Source of the DNA: Pseudomonas sessilinigenes
GTDB taxonomy: Bacteria > Pseudomonadota > Gammaproteobacteria > Pseudomonadales > Pseudomonadaceae
Length of the DNA stretch: 64,000 nucleotides
Assembly (NCBI RefSeq): GCF_003850565.1
Contig: NZ_CP027706.1
Span: 1 to 64,000 of the forward strand
Reading direction: 5' to 3'
This document shows, piece after piece, positions 29,898 through 38,957 of the stretch (positions are counted from its first letter, which is position 1; each line of letters opens with the position of its first letter). The notes beneath the pieces are model-generated. The model was given only the letters and a program-made list of their open reading frames with translations, was not told where the DNA came from and did no database searches. A program made the translations under genes and the position numbers.

Positions 29898-31466
29898 TCA
29901 ATCCTCAAAGTGGATCGGGCACTGCTCCGCGCCTTCGAGCTTCCTCAATTCCTCGATCACCGAGGTCCGCGCCCGGCGCAGGGTCAGGCTGCGGCCCTGG
30001 CGCCTGAGCCGGCGCGCTTCCTGGTGCAGCATCTCGACCCCCGAATAGTCGATGAAGTTGATCTGCCGCGCGTCGATCACCAGTCTTGCCCCGTGGCAGC
30101 GCTGCATCTGCACCTGCAGGTAGTGACTGGCCCCGAAGAAGATCGAGCCCCCGACCCGCAAAATATCCTCATCGCCTTCGCGACTGTGCTGCACCCGGGG
30201 CTGCGAGGTGCGCTTGAGGTAGAAGAACAGCGACGCCAGGACCCCGGCATAGATCGCGGTCTGCAACTCCAGGAGCAAGGTGGCGACGAAGGTGAGGCTC
30301 ATCACCACGAATTCGGCGCGACTGACCCGGAACAAGGCGCGGATGGCCCGGTGATCCACCAGCCCCCAGCAGATTAGCAGGATGCTGCCGGCCATGGCCG
30401 GGATCGGGATATGGGCGATCAGCCCGGCGCCGGCCACCGCGAACAACGCCACCCACAGTGCCGAGAACACCCCGGCCAGGGGCGAGCGGGCGCCGGCCTC
30501 GTAGCTCAGCCCCGAGCGGGTGAAGGAGCCGGAGGACAGGTAGCCGGAGAAGAAGGCCCCGACGATGTTCGACAGGCCCTGGGCGCGTACCTCCTGGTTG
30601 GCATCCAGCAGCTGTTCCGAGCGGGCTGACAGCGAGCGGGCGATCGACAAGCTGGTCACCAGCCCCAGCATGCCGACTGCCACGGCACTGGGCAGCAGCC
30701 GCAGGATCAGTTCCAGGTCCAGCGGCAGCAGGGTCAGGGGCGGTAGCCGGCCGGCGAAGGCACTCACCAACTGCACATGAGCAAACAGCCCCGACAGCAG
30801 CCAGGGCACCAGTGCGCTGATGACCAGGCTCAGCAGCAGGCCCGGCCAGCGCGGGGCCAGCAGCTTGAAGCCGACCCCCAGTGCCAGGGTGCCGAGCCCC
30901 AGCAGCAAGGAGGGGCGGTCGAGGTGGTCCAGGTGCTGTAACAGCTGGCCGAGGCTCGCGAGGGCGGTGGCCTGGTTCGGCAGGTCCAGGCCCATCAGGC
31001 TGGGCAACTGGCCCAGGGCAATGACCACCGCTGCACCAAGGGTGAAGCCCAGCACCACCGAATGCGAGACGAAGTTCACCAGGGCGCCGAAGCGCAGCAT
31101 CCCCAGCAGCCACTGGAAGACGCCGGCCAGCAGGGTCAGGAGCAGGATCAGCGTGATGTAGTCCTCGGAGGCCGGTACGGCCAGGGGGCTGACGCTGGCG
31201 TAGAGGACAATGGAGATGGCCGCCGTGGGGCCGCAGATCAGGTGCCAGGACGAACCCCACAGGCAGGCCACCAGCACCGGGACGATGGCCGCGTACAGCC
31301 CGTATTCCGGTGGCAGGCCGGCGATCAGGGCGTAGGCGATCGATTGCGGCAGGGCGAGGATCGCGCCGCTCAGCCCCACCAGCAGGTCGCGCCCGACGCT
31401 GGCACGGGTCTGGCGCGGCAGCCAGCCGAGAAAAGGCAACAGTGAATGGCGGTTGGGCCAGGCCAT
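29898..31466 (-). CDS. SulP-family anion transporter with STAS domain
   Basis: The 522-residue inner-membrane protein has 10-14 hydrophobic segments, beginning with the SulP signature region LSGAILALPQSIAYALIAGLPPEYGLYAA. A cytosolic STAS domain (about 415-515) contains VIDARQINFIDYSGVEMLHQEARRL, with the Asp-Tyr-Ser anti-sigma-antagonist-like loop. SulP proteins move sulfate, bicarbonate or other anions, and the substrate cannot be read from sequence. It lies upstream of a choline-sulfate locus, so sulfate is a reasonable but unproved guess. The same neighbour occurs in P. aeruginosa (PA0029). Confidence 0.92.
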   Translation of the reverse strand: MAWPNRHSLLPFLGWLPRQTRASVGRDLLVGLSGAILALPQSIAYALIAGLPPEYGLYAAIVPVLVACLWGSSWHLICGPTAAISIVLYASVSPLAVPASEDYITLILLLTLLAGVFQWLLGMLRFGALVNFVSHSVVLGFTLGAAVVIALGQLPSLMGLDLPNQATALASLGQLLQHLDHLDRPSLLLGLGTLALGVGFKLLAPRWPGLLLSLVISALVPWLLSGLFAHVQLVSAFAGRLPPLTLLPLDLELILRLLPSAVAVGMLGLVTSLSIARSLSARSEQLLDANQEVRAQGLSNIVGAFFSGYLSSGSFTRSGLSYEAGARSPLAGVFSALWVALFAVAGAGLIAHIPIPAMAGSILLICWGLVDHRAIRALFRVSRAEFVVMSLTFVATLLLELQTAIYAGVLASLFFYLKRTSQPRVQHSREGDEDILRVGGSIFFGASHYLQVQMQRCHGARLVIDARQINFIDYSGVEMLHQEARRLRRQGRSLTLRRARTSVIEELRKLEGAEQCPIHFED

Positions 31467-31530
31467 GGGTCCTCGCGGTCGGCTTGTTCAGAGGTTTCAG
31501 GGTAAAGCATTGCCGCTGGGCTTACCCCTC

Positions 31531-31645
31531 TCCTGTAGGAGCAAGGGGGCGACCAGCCCAGGCCACGAGTTCCTTCAGAGGCAACGCGTGCGCAGGTCTT
31601 GGGGCTACTGCGTAGCCCCTCGCGGGCAAGACTCGCTCCTACGAT
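31531..31645. repeat. REPIN (paired inverted REPs)
   Basis: CCTGTAGGAGCAAGGGGGCG at the left and GCGGGCAAGACTCGCTCCTACGATGG at the right are oppositely oriented REP units flanking a spacer of about 60 bp. This is a typical REPIN, lying between the SulP start and the choX stop. Confidence 0.75.
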
Positions 31646-31650
31646 GGGGG

Positions 31651-32583
31651 CTAGAGGCGGGCTTGCACGGCTGGCAGCGCATCCTTGCCGTCGAGGGTCT
31701 TCACCCCGTCCAGCCATTGGTCCAGCACCGCCGGGTTGGCCTTGATCCAGGCCTTGGCGGCCTCGGCGTTGCTGATCTTGCGGTTGACCACCTCGGCCAT
31801 GATGCTGTTCTCCATGTCCTGGGTGAAACTCAGGTTGTCCAGCAGCCTGGCGACATTCGGGCAGGCCTGTGCATAACCCTTGCGGGTCAGGGTGTAGACG
31901 CTGCCGCTGGCGCCGAAGTATTTCTCACCCCCCGTGAGGTAGCGCATGTTCAGTTGCACGTTCATCGGGTGCGGGGTCCAGCCGAGGAAGGTGACGAACT
32001 TGTGTTTTTTCACCGCCCGCGACACTTCGGCGAGCATCGCCTGCTCGCTGGATTCCACCAGCTTCCACTGGCCCAGGGCGAAGTCGTTGTTCTTGATGAT
32101 CTCCTGCAACGACAGGTTGGCCGGAGCTCCGGAGCCGATGCCGTAGAGTTTCCTGTCGACCTCCTGGGGGTGCTGTTCGGCGTATTTGTTCAGGTCGTTG
32201 AAGTCATGCACCCCGGCGTCCCATACATAGTCCGGCACGGCCAGGGTGAACTGGGTGCCCTCCAGGTTCCGTGCCAGCCGGGTGACATCGCCGTTGGCCA
32301 CGAACTTGTCATGGAAGCCCTGCTGCGCCGGCATCCAGTTGCCCAGGAACACGTCCACCCGGCCATCCTTGAGCCCGCCGAAAATGATCGGCACCGCCAG
32401 GGTATCGACCTTGGGCTTGTAGCCCAGGCCCTCGAGCAACAAGCCGGTGATGGCGTTGGTGGCGGCGATGTCGCTCCAGCCCGGGTCGGCCATCTTCACC
32501 GTCTCGCATCCAGGCTCGGCCCAGGCCGGTGCGTTGGCCAAGAGCACCAGCGTGGCGATCACTGCTGTGGATAACTTCTGCAT
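31651..32583 (-). CDS. choX: Choline/betaine ABC transporter periplasmic binding protein
   Basis: The 310-residue protein has a signal peptide (MQKLSTAVIATLVLLANAPAWA) and an OpuAC/ProX-like substrate-binding domain. Visible blocks include KMADPGWSDIAATNAITGLLLEGLGY, DVFLGNWMPAQQ and the aromatic-rich FLGWTPHPMNVQLNMRYL, which supplies the cage for quaternary ammonium groups. No permease or ATPase gene is adjacent, so it probably docks to a transporter encoded elsewhere, as known for Pseudomonas Cbc systems. It is 22 bp after betC, so cotranscription is likely. A DnaA box lies in its signal-peptide codons (32566-32574). Confidence 0.9.
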   Translation of the reverse strand: MQKLSTAVIATLVLLANAPAWAEPGCETVKMADPGWSDIAATNAITGLLLEGLGYKPKVDTLAVPIIFGGLKDGRVDVFLGNWMPAQQGFHDKFVANGDVTRLARNLEGTQFTLAVPDYVWDAGVHDFNDLNKYAEQHPQEVDRKLYGIGSGAPANLSLQEIIKNNDFALGQWKLVESSEQAMLAEVSRAVKKHKFVTFLGWTPHPMNVQLNMRYLTGGEKYFGASGSVYTLTRKGYAQACPNVARLLDNLSFTQDMENSIMAEVVNRKISNAEAAKAWIKANPAVLDQWLDGVKTLDGKDALPAVQARL

Positions 32584-32605
32584 GCGCTTCCCCTTCGATT
32601 GTTTG

Positions 32606-34120
32606 TCATTGGTCTTGGCAGGGTTGTGGATAACGAGCCTTGCGCTCCAGGTCATCGAGGTCGATGTGGTTGCGCATGTACTGCGCACTGGCGTCCACCA
32701 GCGGCTGGTGGTCCCAGCTCTTGAGCTTGCCGATGCCCAGGGCCGTGGCGACGAAGCGCCGGCGCCGCTGGCTGGCGAGTGCTTGTTGGTGGATCCGTGG
32801 CATGTCCCAGCGGCTGCGGGCTTCCTGGAGAAAGTCGGCGAACAGTTGGCGATGCGCCGCTGAGCGGGACAGTTCCTCGCGTTCGTGAGGGTCGTTGGCC
32901 ACATCGAACAGCAGGCACGGGTCATCCTCGCTGTAGATGAATTTGTAGGCGCCGCGGCGGATCATCATCAACGGGCCGACGGTGCCTTCGGCCATGTATT
33001 CGCCGAACACCTCGTCATGCCCGCCCCGCCCTCGCAGGTGCGGCAGCAGGGAGCGGCCGTCCAAGGGCAGGTCAGGTTCCAGGGCGCCGCCGGCCAACTC
33101 GACCAGGGTCGGCAGCAGGTCGGCGGTGGACACCGCCTGGCTGACCCGGCTGGCGGCGAACTGCCCCGGGGCATGAATCAGCAGCGGCACCCGGGCGGCC
33201 ATTTCGAACCAGTGCATTTTGTACCAGAGGCCACGTTCGCCGAGCATGTCGCCGTGGTCGCCGGAGAACACCACGATGGTGTCGTCCGCCAGGCCGGTTT
33301 CCTCCAGGGTCTGCAGCAGCTGGCCGACGTTGTCGTCGATGTAGCTGCAGGCACCGAAGTAGGCTCGCCGGGCATCGCGGATCTTGTTCTCGGGCAGTGG
33401 TTTGTCCCACAGGTCGTAGACCTTGAGCAGGCGTTGGGAATGCGGGTCCTGCTGGTCCTGGGGCAGTGCCTGGGGCATGGGGATCTGCTCGTCGCGATAC
33501 AGGTCCCAGTAGGCCTTGGCAATGGTGTACGGATCGTGGGGATGGGTCATCGACACGGTCAGGCAGAACGGCCGGTCGCCGGCCTCGCGGACATGGTCGA
33601 ACAGGTATTGCCGGGCCTTGAACAGCACCTCCTCGTCGAAGTCCAGCTGGTTGGTGCGCACGCAGGGCCCGGCCTGCAGCACCGAGGACATGTTGTGGTA
33701 CCAACTGGGGCGCACGTCGGGCTCGTCCCAGTTCACCGCCCAGCCGTAGTCGGCGGGGTAGATGTCGCTGGTCAGGCGCTCTTCATAGCCGTGCAACTGG
33801 TCCGGGCCGCAAAAGTGCATCTTGCCCGACAGCGCCGTGCGGTAGCCCAGGCGCCGCAGGTAGTGGGCGTAGGTCGGTACATCGGCGGGAAAGTCGGCGG
33901 CGTTGTCGTAGGCGCCGATCTTGCTGGGCAATTGGCCGCTGACCAGGGTGAAACGCGAGGGTGCACACAACGGGCTGTTGCAGTAGGCCGCCTCGAACAC
34001 CACGCCTTGCGCAGCCAGGCGGCTCAGGTGGGGCAACTGGATCGGTGACGGGCCGTAGAACGGCAGCAAGGGCGCGGCCATCTGGTCGGCCATGATGAAA
34101 AGAATGTTCTTGCGCTTCAT
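32606..34120 (-). CDS. betC: Choline-sulfatase
   Basis: BetC hydrolyses choline-O-sulfate to choline and sulfate, giving the cell sulfur and a betaine precursor. The 504-residue protein starts MKRKNILFIMADQMAAPLLPF. It has the sulfatase signature CAPSR near residue 54, whose Cys becomes formylglycine, and the metal-site motif FSGDHGDMLGERGLWYK near 295. The C-terminal part is typical of BetC. There is no signal peptide, so it is cytosolic. It is divergent from the LysR regulator, 114 bp away. A DnaA box lies near its 3' end (32625-32633). Confidence 0.96.
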   Translation of the reverse strand: MKRKNILFIMADQMAAPLLPFYGPSPIQLPHLSRLAAQGVVFEAAYCNSPLCAPSRFTLVSGQLPSKIGAYDNAADFPADVPTYAHYLRRLGYRTALSGKMHFCGPDQLHGYEERLTSDIYPADYGWAVNWDEPDVRPSWYHNMSSVLQAGPCVRTNQLDFDEEVLFKARQYLFDHVREAGDRPFCLTVSMTHPHDPYTIAKAYWDLYRDEQIPMPQALPQDQQDPHSQRLLKVYDLWDKPLPENKIRDARRAYFGACSYIDDNVGQLLQTLEETGLADDTIVVFSGDHGDMLGERGLWYKMHWFEMAARVPLLIHAPGQFAASRVSQAVSTADLLPTLVELAGGALEPDLPLDGRSLLPHLRGRGGHDEVFGEYMAEGTVGPLMMIRRGAYKFIYSEDDPCLLFDVANDPHEREELSRSAAHRQLFADFLQEARSRWDMPRIHQQALASQRRRRFVATALGIGKLKSWDHQPLVDASAQYMRNHIDLDDLERKARYPQPCQDQ

Positions 34121-34221
34121 GGGATCGCGGCATTCCATAGTCGATGGTTATGCGAGATTGCTGCGATCGAGGATGATTTCCCCACCGATGGCGGTAAAGC
34201 CCATGCACGACAATGACTAGG

Positions 34222-34236
34222 ATAAGCACAGCTTAT
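34222..34236. promoter_or_regulatory. LysR-type operator overlapping the regulator start
   Basis: ATAAGC-ACA-GCTTAT is a perfect 6-bp-arm inverted repeat in the betC-LysR intergenic region, and its last bases overlap the ATG (34235) of the LysR gene. AT-flanked dyads like this are typical of LysR-family binding, so autoregulation and control of the divergent betC-choX unit are likely. Confidence 0.55.
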
Positions 34237-35185
34237 GCATGAAGCCCTGGGTGACCTGTCCCTGGACCTGCTGCGAGTGTTCGAAGCAGCGGCCCGCTTG
34301 CATAGCTTCACTGCCGCAGCGGTAGAGCTGGGTACCACCCAGCCCGCCGTCAGCCAGCAGATCAAGCGCCTGGAGGAGCAACTGGAGGTTCGCCTGTTCG
34401 ATCGGATCTACCGTGGTATCGAACTGACCGAGGCGGGCTCCCTGTTGCTGGAGCACGTACAGGCCGGCCTGCAGTGCATCGAGGCAGGCTTGAATGCCAT
34501 CGGCCAGCAGCACCAGCATGAGGTGCTGCAAGTGGCGACGGACTTTGCCTTCGCAGCCTACTGGCTGATGCCGCGCCTGCACCGCTTCCATGCCGCCAAC
34601 CCGCAGGTGGATGTCAGCCTGGTGACCAGCGAACGCAGCCACGCCACCTTGCGCAGCGATATCGACGTGGCGGTGTTGTTCGGTGATGGGCGCTTCAAGC
34701 ATGGGGAAAGCCGCTGGCTGTTCAACGAAGAAGTGTTCGCAGTGTGCAGCCCGGCATTGCTCAAGGAGCGCACCTTGCCCCTGCCCGCCCAAGCGCTTTT
34801 GCAATTGCCATTGCTGCACTTGCGCGGCGAGGCCAGCAGCCACTGGTTCGACTGGAGCGGAGTGTTTCGCGAACTGGGTATCGCCTCCGCGCCAGCGCCG
34901 GGGCAGTTGCGCTTCGATAACTACACCCTGTTGATCCAGGCGGCGATCGGTGGCCAGGGCGTGGCCATCGGCTGGCGCCACCTGGTGGACGACCTGCTGG
35001 CCCAGGGCCTGTTGTGCCGGCCTATCGCCGAGACGGTGATTTCCAGCTACGGCTATTACGTGGTGCTGCCCCAGCGTAAGCGCCGGGGGCCGTTGATCCA
35101 GCGCTTCGTCGATTGGTTGATGGCCGAGCAGGCCGCCAGCGCCCAGACCCTCAAGGGGCTGGCGTTGCCATCCATTGCCCTTTAG
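34235..35185 (+). CDS. LysR-family regulator of choline-sulfate use
   Basis: The 316-residue LysR protein has an N-terminal winged helix-turn-helix (about 8-67: HSFTAAAVELGTTQPAVSQQIKRLEEQL) and a substrate-binding co-inducer domain (about 95-300). It is divergent from betC-choX, the usual arrangement for the choline-sulfate regulator (PA0032 position), so it probably activates betC in response to choline sulfate or sulfur status. Its 3' end overlaps the convergent DoxX gene by 35 bp. Confidence 0.9.
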   Translation: MHEALGDLSLDLLRVFEAAARLHSFTAAAVELGTTQPAVSQQIKRLEEQLEVRLFDRIYRGIELTEAGSLLLEHVQAGLQCIEAGLNAIGQQHQHEVLQVATDFAFAAYWLMPRLHRFHAANPQVDVSLVTSERSHATLRSDIDVAVLFGDGRFKHGESRWLFNEEVFAVCSPALLKERTLPLPAQALLQLPLLHLRGEASSHWFDWSGVFRELGIASAPAPGQLRFDNYTLLIQAAIGGQGVAIGWRHLVDDLLAQGLLCRPIAETVISSYGYYVVLPQRKRRGPLIQRFVDWLMAEQAASAQTLKGLALPSIAL

Positions 35186-35630
35186 CCGGGGCCTTGAACA
35201 GCTCTGCCAGGGACAGCGCGCCATTGCCCAGGCATACCAGCGCCAGCGATACCACTGCCAGGAAGGCCAGGTACTCCCAGCCACCGCCCGGGCTGGTGTA
35301 GATCCAGCCGTGGGCGCCATGGACGAAAGCAATGGCCCCCAGCAGCATCGGCAACAGCGCCAGGGCCACCCAGCGCACGCCGATCCCCAGGATCAGCAGC
35401 AAGCCGCCCAGCAGTTCCGCGGCTACGGCCGGGTAGGTCATCCACTCGGGCATGCCGGTGAGGCTGAACAGCTTGATGACCCCGGGCCAGCCCAGGACCA
35501 GGATCTTGAACAAGGCATGGGCGATGTACATGGTGCCCAGGGCCAGGCGTAGCAGCAGTGCGGCCCACTGGTCCGGCAGGGGGCGTGGGGCTGGCGAGGC
35601 GTTTCTTGGGGCGAGCGAACAGGCAGGCAT
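35151..35630 (-). CDS. DoxX-family membrane protein
   Basis: The 159-residue inner-membrane protein has four hydrophobic segments (ALLLRLALGTMYIAHALFKI, YPAVAAELLGGLLLILGIGV, ALALLPMLLGAIAFVHG, EYLAFLAVVSLALVCLGNGAL), the DoxX pattern. The start MPACSLAPRN at 35630 follows AAGGAC. DoxX proteins are linked to quinone or thiosulfate oxidation and redox stress, but the function here is unknown. It is downstream of the UbiA-type gene on the same strand, so a quinone-related role is a guess. The convergent LysR gene overlaps its 3' end. Confidence 0.85.
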   Translation of the reverse strand: MPACSLAPRNASPAPRPLPDQWAALLLRLALGTMYIAHALFKILVLGWPGVIKLFSLTGMPEWMTYPAVAAELLGGLLLILGIGVRWVALALLPMLLGAIAFVHGAHGWIYTSPGGGWEYLAFLAVVSLALVCLGNGALSLAELFKAPAKGQWMATPAP

Positions 35631-35689
35631 ATGACAAGTCCTTGTGGGGTTGGAGGTCGTGGTTGTTGCGGGTATGGCCAAAGCCGTGG

Positions 35690-36628
35690 CTAGACGATGG
35701 CCACCGAGGCCCCGGCCAGCAGCAGGACGCCAATGTGGCAGTTGCTACGAAACAGCTGGTTGCAGGGGCCGGGATCATCCGGGCTGAACTGGCCGAGCTG
35801 GTAGGCCAGGGACAGGGCAATGGGCAACAGCAGGATGAAGAACCCGGGGCTGGCCCCGGCCAGGACTCCCGCTATGCACCAGCACACCAGGGTCGTGGCG
35901 TAGAAGCTGGCGATCCAGGCCTTGCCGTGCCCCGCGAACAGCGTGGCGGTGGAGCGCAGGCCCATTCTCAGGTCGTCTTCGCGGTCGCTGTAGGCGTACA
36001 GGGTGTCGTAGCCCAGTTGCCAGAACAGGCAGCCAAGCCACAGCGCCAGGGCACTGGGTTGCAGGGTGCCGGTGGTCTCTACGCTGGCCATCAGCACGCC
36101 CCAGTTGAACACCGCGCCGAGGAAGGCTTGGGGCCAGTGGGTGAAGCGCTTGAGCAGTGGATAGATCAGGGTCAGGGGCAGGCAGCACAGGGCCAATAGC
36201 ACCGTGAGGGGTTGCAGGGTCAACAGCAGGGCCGCCGCCAGCAGCAACTGGATGCCCAGGCAGGCCAGCGCTTGATGCAGGCTCAACGAGCCGTTGGCCA
36301 GTGGGCGTTGGCGGGTGCGGTTGACCTGGGCGTCGAAGCGGCGGTCGAGGATGTCGTTGATGCTGCAACCGGCACTGCGCATCAGCAGGGCGCCCAGGGT
36401 AAATACCAGCACCAGGCGGACCTCCGGGACTCGTCCGGCAGACAGCAGCAGCGCGGCCAGGGCCGGCAGCAGGGTCAGCCAGGTGCCGATGGGGCGGTCC
36501 AGGCGCATCAGCCGGGCATAGGGTTGCCAGGTGCGGGGTAGCCGGGTCGCGACCCAGTCCCTGGCAGGAATGTCATTGAGATCGGTGGTGTCGGGCGGCG
36601 CGAGCGGTCGGTTGCAGGGTGGGCTCAT
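35690..36628 (-). CDS. UbiA-family aromatic prenyltransferase
   Basis: The 312-residue membrane protein resembles 4-hydroxybenzoate octaprenyltransferase. It has about eight hydrophobic segments, the first Asp-rich motif NDILDRRFDAQVNRTRQRPLA near residue 90 and the second, YSDREDDLRMGLRSTA, near 215, which bind Mg-prenyl-diphosphate. The start MSPPCNRPLAPP at 36628 is chosen because the frame upstream is not family-like. Pseudomonads normally carry ubiA with ubiC elsewhere, so this may be a paralogue with another aromatic acceptor. That cannot be settled in this window. Confidence 0.85.
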   Translation of the reverse strand: MSPPCNRPLAPPDTTDLNDIPARDWVATRLPRTWQPYARLMRLDRPIGTWLTLLPALAALLLSAGRVPEVRLVLVFTLGALLMRSAGCSINDILDRRFDAQVNRTRQRPLANGSLSLHQALACLGIQLLLAAALLLTLQPLTVLLALCCLPLTLIYPLLKRFTHWPQAFLGAVFNWGVLMASVETTGTLQPSALALWLGCLFWQLGYDTLYAYSDREDDLRMGLRSTATLFAGHGKAWIASFYATTLVCWCIAGVLAGASPGFFILLLPIALSLAYQLGQFSPDDPGPCNQLFRSNCHIGVLLLAGASVAIV

Positions 36629-36842
36629 GTGCGGTTCCAGGGTGGTCTTCCATGGCGGCTGCAAGGCCCTGGAAACCATCGCTCCCAAAGGGTTTGCAGC
36701 AAACGTCGGGCAAGCCGCCAGCGTGAGCGCCGCGATGGTTTTCGAGGCGCTCTGGTTGCTTGTCGGATGCTGCTAAAGTTGCCCGCGCCCGCCCCTGGCG
36801 GCAAGCGAACAATCCGCAATAGCCTCCTGCAGGATATGCAAT

Positions 36843-37841
36843 ATGCTCCGTGACGAAGTGCCCGGCCTCCCCCGTTTCGACCTCAACCTGCTGCGGGTTT
36901 TCGCTGCCGTCTATGAGGACCGCAGCATCCTCCTGGCCAGCAAACGCCTGCACTTGAGCCAGTCGGCGGTCAGCCATGCCCTGACCCGGCTGCGCGAATC
37001 CCTGCAGGACGAGCTGTTCATCCGCACCGCCCGGGGCATGCAGCCCTCGGCCCGGGCCGAGGCGATTGCCGGCCCTTTGCGCGAGGCGCTGCTGAGCATC
37101 CAGCGCACCGTGGGCGTGGAGGCCTTCGACCCGGCCAGCGCCGTGCGCACCTTCACCCTGGCGAGCAACGACTACCTGAGTTCGGTGCTGCTGGCGCCAT
37201 TGCTGCAGCGCCTGGCCCGGCAGGCGCCGGGGGTGGATCTGGTGGTCCGGCCCTCGACCCGCCTGGACCTGGCCGAACAGATCGATGTCGGGCGCATCGA
37301 CCTGGCCATCGGCATGTTCGCCGAGCTGCCGAGCCGGGTGCACAGCGCCTGCCTGTGGGAGCAGCGGGATGTGTTGCTGATGTGCCCCGATCACCCGCTG
37401 CTCGAGTCGCCGCAGGTGACGCTACAGGCGCTGGCGGACTGCCCCTTGGTGATCCTCTCGGTCGGTGGCCAGGAGGAAGGCGCGGTCAACGGCTACATCC
37501 TCGAGCGGGGTATTGCCCGGCAGTCGGAGATGTTCCATCGCCAGCAACTGGAGCAGGCCATGGCGGCGATCGACCGCCGGCCCCGGTACAAGGTCACCCT
37601 GCCCCACTCCCTGGTGCTGCCGCAATTGCTGGAGCAGTCGCCTCTGGTGGCGATCGTGCCGCAACCCCTGGCCCGGGACCTGGAGCAGCGCTTGGGCCTG
37701 TGCCAACGGCCGTTGCCGCTGGCGGTCGAACCCTCGCCACTGTTGGCGATCTGGCATGGGCGCAACGATGCCGATCCGGCCCATCTGTGGTTGCGCCGGC
37801 AGCTGCTGGACGTGGCGGCGACCCTGGCCCACCAGTCCTGA
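36843..37841 (+). CDS. LysR-family transcriptional regulator
   Basis: The 332-residue protein has an N-terminal helix-turn-helix (about 12-70: DRSILLASKRLHLSQSAVSHALTRLRESL) and a C-terminal effector domain of the NodD/PcaQ-like type (about 98-310). AGGATATGCAAT precedes the ATG. It is divergent from the UbiA/DoxX pair, 214 bp apart, so it is the natural candidate to control that pair. The effector is unknown. Confidence 0.9.
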   Translation: MLRDEVPGLPRFDLNLLRVFAAVYEDRSILLASKRLHLSQSAVSHALTRLRESLQDELFIRTARGMQPSARAEAIAGPLREALLSIQRTVGVEAFDPASAVRTFTLASNDYLSSVLLAPLLQRLARQAPGVDLVVRPSTRLDLAEQIDVGRIDLAIGMFAELPSRVHSACLWEQRDVLLMCPDHPLLESPQVTLQALADCPLVILSVGGQEEGAVNGYILERGIARQSEMFHRQQLEQAMAAIDRRPRYKVTLPHSLVLPQLLEQSPLVAIVPQPLARDLEQRLGLCQRPLPLAVEPSPLLAIWHGRNDADPAHLWLRRQLLDVAATLAHQS

Positions 37842-37844
37842 GCA

Positions 37845-38504
37845 TCAAGCGTTTTCGTGGATGCCGATGAACTCCACATGCTCACGCAGGTGCAGATTCA
37901 GATGCAGCTCGTCATTGATGCCCACGGCCACGCCGTTGAGCCGCCGCAGGAGTTCGGTGAGCCCGGGTTCGAGGCTGTCCCCTACCTGGTTGAAGTGTTC
38001 GATGCCCAGCCCGGCCACGGAGCGCGGGGCGTTGACCAGGGTCCAGTCCAGGGGACTGCTGTGCAGGGCCTCGAGGATCTCCCCGGCGGCGTGATGGGGC
38101 AGGCTGGTGTATGCGGGCGGATCGTCGAGAATCGCGAAATTCCCCACCAGCACCAGCCGCTGCACCTGGGCGGCCTGCAGGCCTGCAACCAGTGCATCGG
38201 CGGCCTGCACCTGGGCCAGCGGATCGGTGATCCTGCCCGGGATCGCACTGCCCGGCAGGCCAGGAGCATCCAGCAGGCAGATCACCGCCGAGCAGCCGGC
38301 TACGCTCTGCTGCACGCCGTGGGCATCGAACAGGTTGCCGCCCTTGGTGCGCAAGCCTGGGCGCGGGGCCAGGGCGGTGAGATCGTCGAGTATGGCGATG
38401 ACTTCATGCTGGCGCCTCAGGCTCTCCGCCATCAGCGCACTGCCCAGGCTGCTCATGGCACCATAGAGCGCCAGCTTGACCACTGGGGTTTCGGCATTTT
38501 TCAT
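37845..38504 (-). CDS. NAD(P)-binding NmrA/SDR-like protein
   Basis: The 219-residue protein has an N-terminal Rossmann pattern (LALYGAMSSLGSALMAESLRRQHEVIAILDD) with a Gly-poor version of GxxGxxG. Later blocks VQRLVLVGNFAILDD and SSPLDWTLVNAPRSV are typical of atypical SDR proteins (NmrA/YwnB group). Catalytic Tyr-Lys of classical SDRs is not evident, so it may be a redox sensor or reductase. Excellent ribosome binding site AAGGAGG before 38504. Its stop is 3 bp from the convergent LysR stop. Confidence 0.8.
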   Translation of the reverse strand: MKNAETPVVKLALYGAMSSLGSALMAESLRRQHEVIAILDDLTALAPRPGLRTKGGNLFDAHGVQQSVAGCSAVICLLDAPGLPGSAIPGRITDPLAQVQAADALVAGLQAAQVQRLVLVGNFAILDDPPAYTSLPHHAAGEILEALHSSPLDWTLVNAPRSVAGLGIEHFNQVGDSLEPGLTELLRRLNGVAVGINDELHLNLHLREHVEFIGIHENA

Positions 38505-38586
38505 GGCCGGGCCTCCTTGTTTACTACAGGTAGGCTTGTGACCTGTGGCGGGTCCTGAGGGTTCGTCTTTTATCGCGAGGGTTTGC

Positions 38587-38913
38587 ATGCAACGAATCAA
38601 GGGCTATCACGCCCATGTCTATTTTGACGCCAGCACCATCGACCAGGCCCGGGCCTTGTGCGAGCAGGCGGCGCACTTGTTCGACCTGCGCATGGGCCGG
38701 GTCCACGAGCGGCAAGTCGGGCCACATCCGGACTGGAGCTGCCAGCTGGCCTTCGGGCCGGAACTGTTCGGCCAGGTGGTGCCCTGGTTGGCGCTCAATC
38801 GCCAGGGTCTGGTGGTGTTCCTGCACCCGGAAACCGGCGATGAGCTACGGGATCACACCGACCATGCGATCTGGATGGGCGCGCTGCGGCCTCTGGACTT
38901 GACGGTGTTCTGA
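38587..38913 (+). CDS. DOPA 4,5-dioxygenase family protein
   Basis: The 108-residue cytosolic protein begins MQRIKGYHAHVYFDAST. It has conserved histidines in GYHAHVYF, VGPHPDWSCQLAF, VVFLHPETGDELRDHTDHAIWMG, the pattern of the small DOPA-dioxygenase (DODA) family of extradiol-type metal enzymes. The physiological substrate in bacteria is usually unknown. GAGGG precedes the ATG. It is divergent from the NmrA-like gene, and the two starts are 82 bp apart. Confidence 0.85.
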   Translation: MQRIKGYHAHVYFDASTIDQARALCEQAAHLFDLRMGRVHERQVGPHPDWSCQLAFGPELFGQVVPWLALNRQGLVVFLHPETGDELRDHTDHAIWMGALRPLDLTVF

Positions 38914-38957
38914 GCAGCCGGCCCGGCCCCGAGGGAGCCGGCTCGGTGATGGGACGT

